Assembly (NCBI GenBank): GCA_030599055.1
Contig: JAUVOS010000024.1
Span: 1-16,984 of the forward strand
Source: Lutibacter sp.
GTDB lineage: Bacteria > Bacteroidota > Bacteroidia > Flavobacteriales > Flavobacteriaceae
DNA: 16,984 nt
Direction: 5' to 3'
A program made the position numbers and the translations under genes. Positions 8,375 through 14,452 of this stretch are shown here, piece by piece. Every line of letters begins with the position of its first letter. Positions within the stretch are counted from its first letter, which is position 1. The notes beneath the pieces were generated by a model. That model saw only the letters and a program-made list of their open reading frames with translations, was not told the DNA's origin and did no database searches.

Positions 8375-8846
8375 TGAATCAAAACGATTCTTGTCTCTTT
8401 TCTTTAGCCATAAAAAAAGAGCTACACTGTTGTATATCTCTATTTTTGCACCCCCTTTTTGTTTTAAAAAGCATATTAAGTTTATTTTTCACCTTCATCC
8501 TGGCTTTATAGAGCCATATGTGTTGAGAAATAAGTTAGCAATATGGCATCTGACAAGTTGCCAAGTTTTTTACTATAAATGATTTCAAAAACAGGTTAAT
8601 CACTTTGTTTTTATCTTTTTTCCTAAAACTAGTTCATTTTACGCCTTTTTAAGACCTTTTAATTCTATAAGCAATTTTATCTTATTTGCTCAACTGAAAA
8701 AATTAAGACTCATATAAGCCACCTATTGAGATAATATGCTAACTTTGACTATTGAAATGTGAGTTTGTGCGCAGACTCCCGTTGTGGGCAAGCATTTTAG
8801 AAGTAGATAAACGATTAAAAAACACTCAACCAATTGAACTAATTTA
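8375..8846. other. 472-bp intergenic region without a supported gene
   Basis: An AT-rich spacer between the repeat-protein gene and the aldo/keto reductase. A short inverted repeat GAATC-N5-GATTC (8376-8390) directly after the stop could help termination. Positions 8546-8575 read on the minus strand resemble the promoter module found upstream of 1871, 6848 and 13059. TAACTTTG at 8740-8747 is a good -7 box without a clear -33 partner. Short frames here (for example minus 8379-8498) have no recognisable product. Confidence 0.5.
8740..8747 (+). promoter_or_regulatory. Possible -7 element for the aldo/keto reductase
   Basis: TAACTTTG matches TAnnTTTG exactly, about 100 nt before the ATG at 8847. 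No TTTG is found at the expected distance upstream, so this is only a candidate. Confidence 0.35.
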
Positions 8847-9860
8847 ATGAATATAAACAAACAATCAAAGAACTACGAGGCTAAACCAAGTCGCTATGAT
8901 AATATGATGTATCGTCGTTGTGGTAATAGCGGAATATTATTACCTGCCATATCTCTTGGGTTATGGCATAATTTCGGACACACAGATGATTTTCCAAATG
9001 CAAGAAAAATATTACGAACTTCCTTTGATTGTGGAGTAACACATTTTGATTTAGCAAATAACTATGGACCACCTTATGGAGCAGCTGAGGAAACGTTTGG
9101 TAGAATTTTTAAAAAAGATTTTAAACAATATCGAGATGAGTTACTGATTTCGAGTAAAGCTGGTTATGATATGTGGGATGGACCATATGGTAATTTTGGT
9201 TCTCGGAAGCATTTAATTTCGAGTATTGATCAAAGTTTAAAAAGAATGGGAATTGAGTATGTAGATATATTTTATCATCATCGCCCTGACCCTGATACTC
9301 CCTTAGAAGAAACAATGAGTGCATTGCATCAGATTGTACAACAAGGGAAGGCTCTTTATGTTGGTGTTTCGCGTTATCCAGCTGATTTAACACGTCAGGC
9401 AAGTGAAATTTTAAAAAAAATGGGTACCAAATTATTGATTCACCAACCTCGCTATAACATGATGGATAGAAGTGTAGAAGATGGCTTATTAGAAGAACTA
9501 GGTACTCAAGGCATAGGAGCTATAGCATTTTCACCTTTGAGTCAAGGAATATTAACTAATAAATATCTAAATGGATTTCCAGAAGGGTCAAGAGCAATAA
9601 AAGACAATAGATATCTTAAAAAAGAACAAATAACTGAAAAAAAACTAGATAAGGTAAATCAATTAAATATCATAGCGCAGGAAAGAGGACAGAGCTTAGC
9701 ACAAATGGCAATAGCCTGGCTGTTAAAAGATGACCTAATAACATCAGTATTAGTAGGAGTAAGTAGTCCTAAACAAATGCTAGATAATGTGAAATCAATA
9801 GAGAATTTAAATTTTTCAAAAATGGAATTAACTTCAATAGAAAAAATATTAAACTCTTGA
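8847..9860 (+). CDS. gpr: Aldo/keto reductase, YghZ/Gpr-like (L-glyceraldehyde 3-phosphate reductase family)
   Basis: The 337-residue protein is a full-length match in length and motifs to the AKR14-type reductases such as E. coli YghZ (346 residues). Shared strings include SLGLWHNFGH (36-45), THFDLANNYGPP (65-76), SSKAGYDMWDGPYG (102-115), QSLKRMGIEYVDIFYHHRPD and KALYVGVSRY. The expected catalytic tetrad can be placed at Asp68, Tyr73, Lys104 and His145. The NADP-binding end is represented by MAIAWLLKDDLITSVLVGVSSPKQ. The family reduces aldehydes with NADPH in the cytoplasm; the E. coli enzyme acts on L-glyceraldehyde 3-phosphate and methylglyoxal, so detoxification is likely. It stands alone with 470 bp upstream and 370 bp downstream lacking genes, an isolated position that fits accessory DNA. 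ATG 8847 is used; Met20/21 is a possible later start. Confidence 0.9.
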   Translation: MNINKQSKNYEAKPSRYDNMMYRRCGNSGILLPAISLGLWHNFGHTDDFPNARKILRTSFDCGVTHFDLANNYGPPYGAAEETFGRIFKKDFKQYRDELLISSKAGYDMWDGPYGNFGSRKHLISSIDQSLKRMGIEYVDIFYHHRPDPDTPLEETMSALHQIVQQGKALYVGVSRYPADLTRQASEILKKMGTKLLIHQPRYNMMDRSVEDGLLEELGTQGIGAIAFSPLSQGILTNKYLNGFPEGSRAIKDNRYLKKEQITEKKLDKVNQLNIIAQERGQSLAQMAIAWLLKDDLITSVLVGVSSPKQMLDNVKSIENLNFSKMELTSIEKILNS

Positions 9861-10169
9861 AGTAAGGAAAAATAAAAGCCAGTACACAACAAAAGTAATC
9901 ATTACACAAGACCTAAATGACATCTAATAAAGATGCTATTTGCCTAACTTAACCCACCGATTATCAGGAGATAAGCCATTGTCAAATGGTGTGGAAAATC
10001 CCCCTAAGGTTAATTGATTGGCTAGCGTATATTTGATCATAAGCGCAAAGCTTTATGCCATAAATATACAAAAACCTTTGCATTTTTACATAATATTTTA
10101 ATGAAATATTTAACCTATTTTATTGAAATTCAATTAGTTATGTTTGTTTTTTTAGAAAATCAGCAAGCC
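9861..10169. other. Intergenic region between the reductase and the AbiE operon
   Basis: About 310 bp of AT-rich DNA with no coding frame I can support. The segment 9950-10050 is less AT-rich than its flanks (CCCACCGATTATCAGG, CCCCCTAAGG) but shows no tRNA or clear RNA fold by eye. The AbiE operator and promoter begin at 10170. Confidence 0.5.
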
Positions 10170-10210
10170 CTATATATTGTCAATAATGTTTATTTGGTGA
10201 CAATATATAG
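10170..10210. promoter_or_regulatory. Inverted-repeat operator of the AbiE operon
   Basis: CTATATATTGTCA at 10170-10182 and its exact reverse complement TGACAATATATAG at 10198-10210 are separated by 15 nt. The right arm lies between the -33 and -7 boxes of the promoter at 10193-10223 and the left arm lies just upstream of -33. AbiEi antitoxins are known to repress their own operon by binding inverted repeats at the promoter; that this is the site is an inference from position and symmetry. Confidence 0.8.
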
Positions 10211-10223
10211 TTTTGTATCTTTG
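10193..10223 (+). promoter_or_regulatory. AbiE operon promoter
   Basis: TTTG at 10193-10196, a spacer of 19 nt, and TATCTTTG at 10216-10223: a perfect match to the Bacteroidota consensus TTTG-N19-TAnnTTTG. Transcription should begin near 10230, just before the antitoxin frame opens after the in-frame stop TAG at 10233-10235. Confidence 0.8.
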
Positions 10224-10274
10224 CTCAAAACTTAGAAACAAATCAAGACAGACAAATTACATACAAACAGTTTT

Positions 10275-10973
10275 ATAAACAATTTTAAAAATATAGATAC
10301 CATCTCAATAAGTGATATTTTCCATTTTTATAAGAAGCAAGATATTTCTGTAAAAAAGACAACGATAAATTGGCGCATCTATGAGCTTGTTAAAAAGGGT
10401 GTTATTGAGCGAATAGGAAGAGGAAAATACAAACTTGGAAAACAAAAAAAATTCAATCCTATATTATCAGAAGATTCTAAATCATTGTACTTAAAACTTA
10501 AAGAAGAATATCCTTTTTTAGATGTTTCTATTTGGAGTACAGAATGGATAAAAAAATGGATGCTTCATATACCAAACAATCATGAAATCATAATAGAAGT
10601 TGAAAAAGGGAGTGAAGAAAGTGTTTTTTATTTTCTTTCAAACTTGATAGAAAATGTGTTTTTAAACCCTTCAAAAGACATATTAGATAAGTATTCAGAT
10701 AATAATAAACCAATCTATATTGTTAAAAATTTAGTAACAGGTGCCCCACTTCAAAAAAACAATGAAATACAAATTTCAAGTATTGAAAAAATAATGGTTG
10801 ATATTATCATAGATAATGAATTATACGCTAATTATCAAGATCGTGATTTGGAAAGTATTTTTGAAAACACCTATCAATTTGTCTCAGTAAATGAAGACAA
10901 GCTATTTCGCTATGCTTCTAGGAGAAATAAAAAAGAACTAGTAGAAGAATACATTAAAAAAATAAGAGAATGA
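10275..10973 (+). CDS. AbiEi-like antitoxin (DUF6577-like), start codon uncertain
   Basis: The frame is open from 10236 to TGA 10971-10973. Its first part encodes a winged-helix domain (ISISDIFHFYKKQDISVKKT, then TINWRIYELVKKGVIERIGRGKYKL), followed by the AbiEi C-terminal region (FPFLDVSIWSTEWIKKWMLH-like, VEKGSEESVFYFL, SIEKIMVDIIIDNELY). This matches transcriptional-regulator antitoxins that neutralise the AbiEii nucleotidyltransferase. No ATG, GTG or TTG occurs in frame before TTG 10485, and starting there would delete the whole winged helix. I place the start tentatively at ATA 10275, where the homology begins; ATC 10242 and ATA 10293 are equally possible, or the start is mutated. The stop overlaps the toxin start (ATGA), indicating translational coupling. 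The operator at 10170-10210 implies autorepression. Confidence 0.7.
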   Translation: MNNFKNIDTISISDIFHFYKKQDISVKKTTINWRIYELVKKGVIERIGRGKYKLGKQKKFNPILSEDSKSLYLKLKEEYPFLDVSIWSTEWIKKWMLHIPNNHEIIIEVEKGSEESVFYFLSNLIENVFLNPSKDILDKYSDNNKPIYIVKNLVTGAPLQKNNEIQISSIEKIMVDIIIDNELYANYQDRDLESIFENTYQFVSVNEDKLFRYASRRNKKELVEEYIKKIRE

Positions 10974-12007
10974 TAGCATCAAAAAGCTTGACATCAAATT
11001 GGATTCTATCAAAAAAAGAGGAATTTCATGGAGATCCTATCATTATTGAAAAAGTGATTAGAGCGTTACTACTTTTAGAAGCACTTAAAAAAGAAGGTCT
11101 TAAATTCATTTTTAAAGGAGGAACCGCCCTAATGTTAATGATACAAGAGCCTAGACGATTTTCTATAGACATTGATATCATTATTGAAAATAAAAAACAA
11201 GATATAGAAAGCATTTTAGAAAACATAATTGCTAACTCAGATTTTGTAAATTGGGAAGAACAAAAAAGAATTACCACCTCAAAGATTGAAAAAAAACATT
11301 ACAAGTTTTTTTATAAGCCTAAAATGATGATGAAAGGAGAACTTAATTATATTCTTTTAGATATTGTTTTTGAAACGAACCCATATATAAATACGCAAAA
11401 AACAGAAGTTTCTCATTCTCTATTGGCAGAAATAGGTTCTCCTATAAGTGTCATTACACCAACTTTAGCTACTATTCTTGGCGACAAATTAACAGCTTTT
11501 GGACCAAATACAACGGGTGTACCTCTTACAAAACCAATGGAGGTAATGAAACAAATCTATGATATTGCTAGTATTTTTGATAGAATTGAAACCTTACAAT
11601 TTGTAAAAGAATCTTTTATTAATGTAGCTAAAAGAGAGTTAATTTATAGGGAATTCAATTCTGACAATACACAAATTATTATTGATGATATAATAAATGT
11701 CTCTCATAATTTTTGTGTTTCAGGACGATTAAATAAAGAAACATTTAAAACAATGCTTTCAGGTGTTAGCAGGCTTAACAGTTTTATTTATGGTGATAAA
11801 TTTAGAGAAACTCAAGCACAAATTGCCCTAGCAAAAACAGCATATATAGCAACACAAATTATCAAAAATCAAATACATATTGAACGATTTGAAAAGTCTA
11901 TTGATATGAGTTCTTGGATTATAGAAAACCCCAAATATAACGCATTGAATAAATTGAAAAAACACAATTTAGAAGCATTTTACTTTTGGTGCAAAACACT
12001 TAGTTAA
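10970..12007 (+). CDS. AbiEii/AbiGii-type nucleotidyltransferase toxin
   Basis: The 345-residue protein is full length for the family. The nucleotidyltransferase signature is intact: FKGGTALMLM (48-57, Gly-Gly-Thr at 50-52) followed by FSIDIDIII with Asp67 and Asp69 as metal ligands, and a third acidic residue likely at Asp131 in LLDIVFE. The second family signature GDKLTAFGP (171-179, Asp172/Lys173) and a QIYDIASI segment (195-202) are also present. AbiEii toxins act in the cytoplasm; characterised relatives (MenT/AbiEii) transfer nucleotides to tRNA or bind GTP, stopping growth, and the pair gives phage defence. The ATG overlaps the antitoxin stop by four bases, the usual antitoxin-toxin order. 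All key residues appear intact, so the toxin is predicted to be active if translated. The exact substrate cannot be read from the sequence. Confidence 0.88.
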   Translation: MIASKSLTSNWILSKKEEFHGDPIIIEKVIRALLLLEALKKEGLKFIFKGGTALMLMIQEPRRFSIDIDIIIENKKQDIESILENIIANSDFVNWEEQKRITTSKIEKKHYKFFYKPKMMMKGELNYILLDIVFETNPYINTQKTEVSHSLLAEIGSPISVITPTLATILGDKLTAFGPNTTGVPLTKPMEVMKQIYDIASIFDRIETLQFVKESFINVAKRELIYREFNSDNTQIIIDDIINVSHNFCVSGRLNKETFKTMLSGVSRLNSFIYGDKFRETQAQIALAKTAYIATQIIKNQIHIERFEKSIDMSSWIIENPKYNALNKLKKHNLEAFYFWCKTLS

Positions 12008-12051
12008 TTATTTTATGAACAAAAAGCGAAAAATACAGTAAACATAATTTT

Positions 12052-12501
12052 ATGATTACAAATGAGCAAATACAACTTTTTCGTTCTTTATTTAAAGGAA
12101 GGGAAGACGTATTCGCTATGCAATGGACAAGTAGAAAGCAAATTGGTTATATGCCTGCCTATTCTTATGATCCCTATATGTACAGACTTCATAAAAGAAA
12201 TGGAGGGACATTTAAAAACGACAAAGGAAAATTAATTCAGTATATAGGTAGGGTACAACGTTCTGAATTAACACCAATTATATATGATTATAGAGATATT
12301 AAAATTCCTTATTTGAATAGAATTTTTCTAAAAAGGAATACTTATTATCGTCATTTAGATAGAGAAGCGACTTTATTTGATGATTTAGATGAATTTCAAA
12401 ACACAACAAAAGATTCAGTTAAAATTGAAAAAACAATCAGAATTTCTATTGAACAATTAAACTTCCATTTTATAAAGCTCTTTATGTTGTTTTTAACATA
12501 G
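12052..12501 (+). pseudogene. TOTE conflict-system primase-helicase with large internal deletion
   Basis: The frame has 149 residues. Residues 1-56 (LFRSLFKGREDVFAMQW, then GYMPAYSYDPYMYRLHKRNG and GTFKN) match the start of the TOTE archaeo-eukaryotic primase domain. From about 57 the text changes to the C-terminal end of the same protein's superfamily 2 helicase: DKGKLIQYIGRVQRS (57-71) holds helicase motif VI QYxGRxxR, followed by IIYDYRDIKIPYLNRIFLKR. The primase catalytic residues and helicase motifs I-V are missing, so several hundred residues are lost while the frame is kept. The tail after about residue 116 runs into DNA antisense to an integrase remnant and is not native. TOTE proteins are defence-related conflict systems. 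This product cannot have primase or helicase activity. It lies 44 bp after the AbiEii gene on the same strand. Confidence 0.75.
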
Positions 12502-12911
12502 TAAGATTTGTTCCAAGTTATTTGCTTAATCTCAACCCCAATAAGCCTTTTAAGCTTGTTTAAGTAACGTTCAAAGTATTCGATCACGTTGTATTCGGTA
12601 GTGAGTTTTTCTCCTTTATAGAGGGCGTAAATGTCCTCTACAGTAAAGTCTGTAGCCTGAATTTGGAGCATTAAAAAAGCCTGATTAATTTTTGTTTTAA
12701 TCAGACTTAATTGTGTGTTGGTATACTCGTAGTTTTCAGCTTCAGCGAGTACTTTTTGCTTTTTACTATTCCAGTGTTTTGGGTTGATGAAAAGTCCTGT
12801 TGAGAGCTGTCTCCTTATTTTTAAATAGGTTATTCTGCAACCTAATGATGTTTCACCTCGTTTATTCAGCCTATTCAAGGCAATAATAAACCTAATATTT
12901 ATCTTGTTCAT
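12396..12911 (-). pseudogene. Tyrosine recombinase (integrase) N-terminal remnant, copy 2
   Basis: The frame of 171 residues is recognisable as integrase from 1 to about 151: the arm DNA-binding domain (LSTGLFINPKHWNSKKQKVL at 36-55) and much of the SAM-like domain (VEDIYALYKGEKLTTEYNV, then IGVEIKQITWNKSYYVKNN). After FIKWKFN (near 12459) the sequence becomes antisense to the TOTE remnant and loses similarity, so the true fragment is about 12459-12911. The catalytic domain with R-H-R-Y is absent. Copy 1 at 1404-1769 has the same start and orientation and is clearly homologous in protein and DNA. The neighbouring promoter module at 12976-13050 is also shared. The gene is non-functional as a recombinase; it could at most bind arm-type sites. 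Confidence 0.8.
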
Positions 12912-12942
12912 TTTTGTAGTAGTTTTTGGTTGAGATAACTTA

Positions 12943-12990
12943 TGTTACCTTTTGATTTTTTCAGTGTTACCTTTTTTGTTACCTTTTTTT
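12943..12990. repeat. Three direct repeats TGTTACCTTTT upstream of integrase copy 2
   Basis: TGTTACCTTTT begins at 12943, 12965 and 12977 (spacing 22 and 12 nt). The repeats lie within 80 bp of the integrase start at 12911. They could be arm-type binding sites for the integrase N-terminal domain; this is inference. A partial, altered copy (TTTCCCTTTT) precedes module copy B near 6769. Confidence 0.55.
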
Positions 12991-13009
12991 GAGAAAAAAA
13001 CTTGGCAAG

Positions 13010-13040
13010 TTGGCCAAATGAGTTTTTTATCGTAACTTTA
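13010..13040 (+). promoter_or_regulatory. Promoter of the glycine-zipper protein gene, repeat-module copy C
   Basis: TTG at 13010-13012, a 20-nt spacer, then TAACTTTA at 13033-13040, with ATG at 13059. It lies in the same ~80-bp module as copies A and B. Between about 13017 and 13044 the bases are identical to copy B. Confidence 0.7.
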
Positions 13041-13058
13041 TCAGGCTAAGTTTAAGTC

Positions 13059-13535
13059 ATGAAAAATCTAATTTTTATAATCACTTTGATTTTTGTGGGT
13101 AATGTTTATGCCCAGGAAGAATTCAAAAACCCTAAAACCTTTGTTCGGGTGTATAATTTGCAAGGGACAAAGATTAATAAAGGGAAAATACTTAAAGTCA
13201 CTGATACGACCTTGGTTTTAAAAAGGAATAAGGGATTCGTGGAAATTCCTTTGAATAGAATTGGTTCAATTAAAACTAAACGCTCAGGGATTAACAACAT
13301 ACTAATTGGTGCAGCTGCGGGTTCAATTATTGGAGCAAGTACCGTAGAGGATTCTATTGACCTTGAGGAGTTTAGGGGGCCATATGTCATGCTTGGAGGA
13401 GTTAGTGGTGCAGCTGTTGGTTCTGCAATTGGTGGAATTACAATTCTTTTTAAAAACTCTAAATCGTATGAAGTCAATGGGGATGAATTGAAATGGAAAG
13501 TTTTTAAGGAGACAATAACAGAACACAGACAATAA
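13059..13535 (+). CDS. Exported small protein with glycine-zipper segments
   Basis: The protein has 158 residues. A signal peptide (MKNLIFIITLIFVGNVYA, cleavage before QEE) precedes a small beta-rich region (about 27-75: VRVYNLQGTKINKGKILKV, TTLVLKRNKGFVEIPLNRIG) reading like an SH3/Sm-like barrel that senses or binds a ligand. Then come two glycine-zipper stretches, LIGAAAGSIIGAS (82-94) and LGGVSGAAVGSAIGG (112-126), which in other proteins insert into or cross membranes as tightly packed helices. An acidic linker (VEDSIDLEEF) separates them. This combination is common in uncharacterised Bacteroidota envelope proteins; the function is unknown. Unlike the other exported genes with the same promoter module it has no T9SS domain. 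ATG 13059 follows the promoter closely and gives the signal peptide. Confidence 0.75.
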   Translation: MKNLIFIITLIFVGNVYAQEEFKNPKTFVRVYNLQGTKINKGKILKVTDTTLVLKRNKGFVEIPLNRIGSIKTKRSGINNILIGAAAGSIIGASTVEDSIDLEEFRGPYVMLGGVSGAAVGSAIGGITILFKNSKSYEVNGDELKWKVFKETITEHRQ

Positions 13536-13555
13536 CTTATGGGTATAACTTCTGC

Positions 13556-13584
13556 AAAAAAAAGTCCAACATTTCTGTTGAACT
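13556..13584 (-). terminator. Intrinsic terminator of tRNA-Asn
   Basis: On the minus strand AGTTCAACA (13584-13576), loop GAAA, TGTTGGACT (13571-13563) forms a 9-bp stem with one G-T pair, followed by eight T (13563-13556). It lies 12 nt past the tRNA 3' end. Confidence 0.8.
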
Positions 13585-13595
13585 TTCTTTCTGGG

Positions 13596-13669
13596 CTCCC
13601 CCTCTAGGACTCGAACCTAGGACCCTCTGATTAACAGTCAGATGCTCTAACCAACTGAGCTAAGGAGGA
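13596..13669 (-). tRNA. tRNA-Asn (anticodon GTT)
   Basis: The minus strand folds as a standard 74-nt tRNA: acceptor arm TCCTCCT / AGGGGGA with one G-T pair, D arm TAGCTCAGTTGGTTAGAGC, anticodon stem CTGAC-TGTTAAT-CAGAG with anticodon GTT, and T arm with GGTTCGAGTCC. The discriminator base is G. CCA is not encoded; the gene is followed by CCC. A promoter lies at 13690-13719 and a terminator at 13556-13584, so it is a single-gene unit. Confidence 0.96.
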
Positions 13670-13689
13670 ATGTTCCGTTTTTCGGACTG

Positions 13690-13719
13690 CAAATATAGCT
13701 GTTTTTCTTTTTTCAGCAA
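13690..13719 (-). promoter_or_regulatory. Promoter of tRNA-Asn
   Basis: On the minus strand TTG (13719-13717), a 19-nt spacer, then TATATTTG (13697-13690), an exact -7 match. Transcription would start near 13683, about 14 nt before the mature tRNA 5' end. Confidence 0.7.
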
Positions 13720-13764
13720 GTTTTTTGAATTATTTTTTCACTTTTTAGTTATTCACTAAAAAAC

Positions 13765-13772
13765 TATCTTTG
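13765..13772 (+). promoter_or_regulatory. -7 element of upp
   Basis: TATCTTTG matches TAnnTTTG exactly, 29 nt before the upp ATG at 13802. The -33 position holds only a T-rich stretch (TTTT at 13742-13745). Confidence 0.55.
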
Positions 13773-13801
13773 TCAGAGTATTTATTAAAAACTTTTGCAA
13801 C

Positions 13802-14452
13802 ATGCATATTCATAATATCGGAGAAACAAATTCTGTTTTAAACACATTTATCGCTGAAATAAGAGATCAAAAAATTCAAAAAGACCCCATGCGGTTTAGA
13901 CGAAATATTGAACGGATAGGAGAAATTCTAGCTTACGAAATGAGTAAATATTTACCGTATAAAAGTGAAACAGTTACTACGCCCTTAGGTACTAAAATAG
14001 TGCAACTAAATAAGGAAAATAAAGTGCTTTGTTCTATTTTACGAGCAGGATTACCACTACACAGAGGCGTATTAAATTATTTTGATAGAATTGATAATGC
14101 CTTTATTTCTGCTTATCGCAAGCTAAAACCGAACGGCGATTTCGATATAAGAGTTGAATATTTTGCGTCACCTTCTTTACAAGATAAAATACTAATTTTA
14201 GCAGATCCTATGTTGGCTACCGGGCAGTCCTTGATTAGTACTTACGAAGCTTTGCTGTCACACGGAACTCCAAAAGAACTACATGTTTTTGCCGTAATAG
14301 GCTCTGATGATGGTGTAAACTATATTGAAAAACACTTACCAAAAGATACGCATTTATGGATTGCTACCGTTGATGATACTCTAGATGACCACGGCTACAT
14401 TATTCCTGGTTTAGGCGATGCCGGCGACTTAGCTTTTGGAGATAAATTATAA
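13802..14452 (+). CDS. upp: Uracil phosphoribosyltransferase
   Basis: The 216-residue protein has the usual family length. It catalyses uracil plus PRPP to UMP and pyrophosphate, the pyrimidine salvage step, in the cytoplasm. The PRPP-binding loop is LILADPMLATGQS (131-143), and the uracil-binding C-terminus is GYIIPGLGDAGDLAFG (198-213). SILRAGLPLHRGV (78-90) and the FISAYRK segment (101-107) are also typical. It is transcribed from its own promoter and converges with the DUF6427 gene, whose 3' end overlaps it by six bases (14447-14452). In flavobacterial genomes upp commonly stands next to DUF6427 and DUF6341 genes, as here. No anomalies are seen. ATG 13802 is the only plausible start, giving MHIHNIGETN at the N-terminus. 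Confidence 0.95.
   Translation: MHIHNIGETNSVLNTFIAEIRDQKIQKDPMRFRRNIERIGEILAYEMSKYLPYKSETVTTPLGTKIVQLNKENKVLCSILRAGLPLHRGVLNYFDRIDNAFISAYRKLKPNGDFDIRVEYFASPSLQDKILILADPMLATGQSLISTYEALLSHGTPKELHVFAVIGSDDGVNYIEKHLPKDTHLWIATVDDTLDDHGYIIPGLGDAGDLAFGDKL

Noticed and set aside
8379..8498. 39-codon minus-strand frame (begins MKVKNKLNML) in the 8375-8846 gap
   Set aside because: It lies downstream of the degenerate inverted promoter copy, but no homology is recognised and the length is easily random; not supported as a gene.
8391..8582. 63-codon plus-strand open frame starting with TTG after the seven-repeat gene
   Set aside because: No promoter or recognisable motif, Phe/Lys-rich composition of random AT-rich DNA, and it crosses the possible inverted module copy.
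8762..8802. GTTTGTGCGCAG ... GTTGTGGGCAAG, reminiscent of integron attC or cassette-boundary sequence upstream of the reductase
   Set aside because: The core site consensus (GTTRRRY with its inverse) is not met and no paired copy is found after the reductase; it stays an unexplained GC-rich patch.
10381..10487. ATG at 10381 as antitoxin start
   Set aside because: It is in a different reading frame from the antitoxin; using it would require a frameshift for which there is no sign.
13106..13477. 123-codon minus-strand frame opposite the glycine-zipper gene
   Set aside because: Antisense shadow: the plus-strand frame has a signal peptide, promoter and glycine-zipper pattern; the opposite frame has none.
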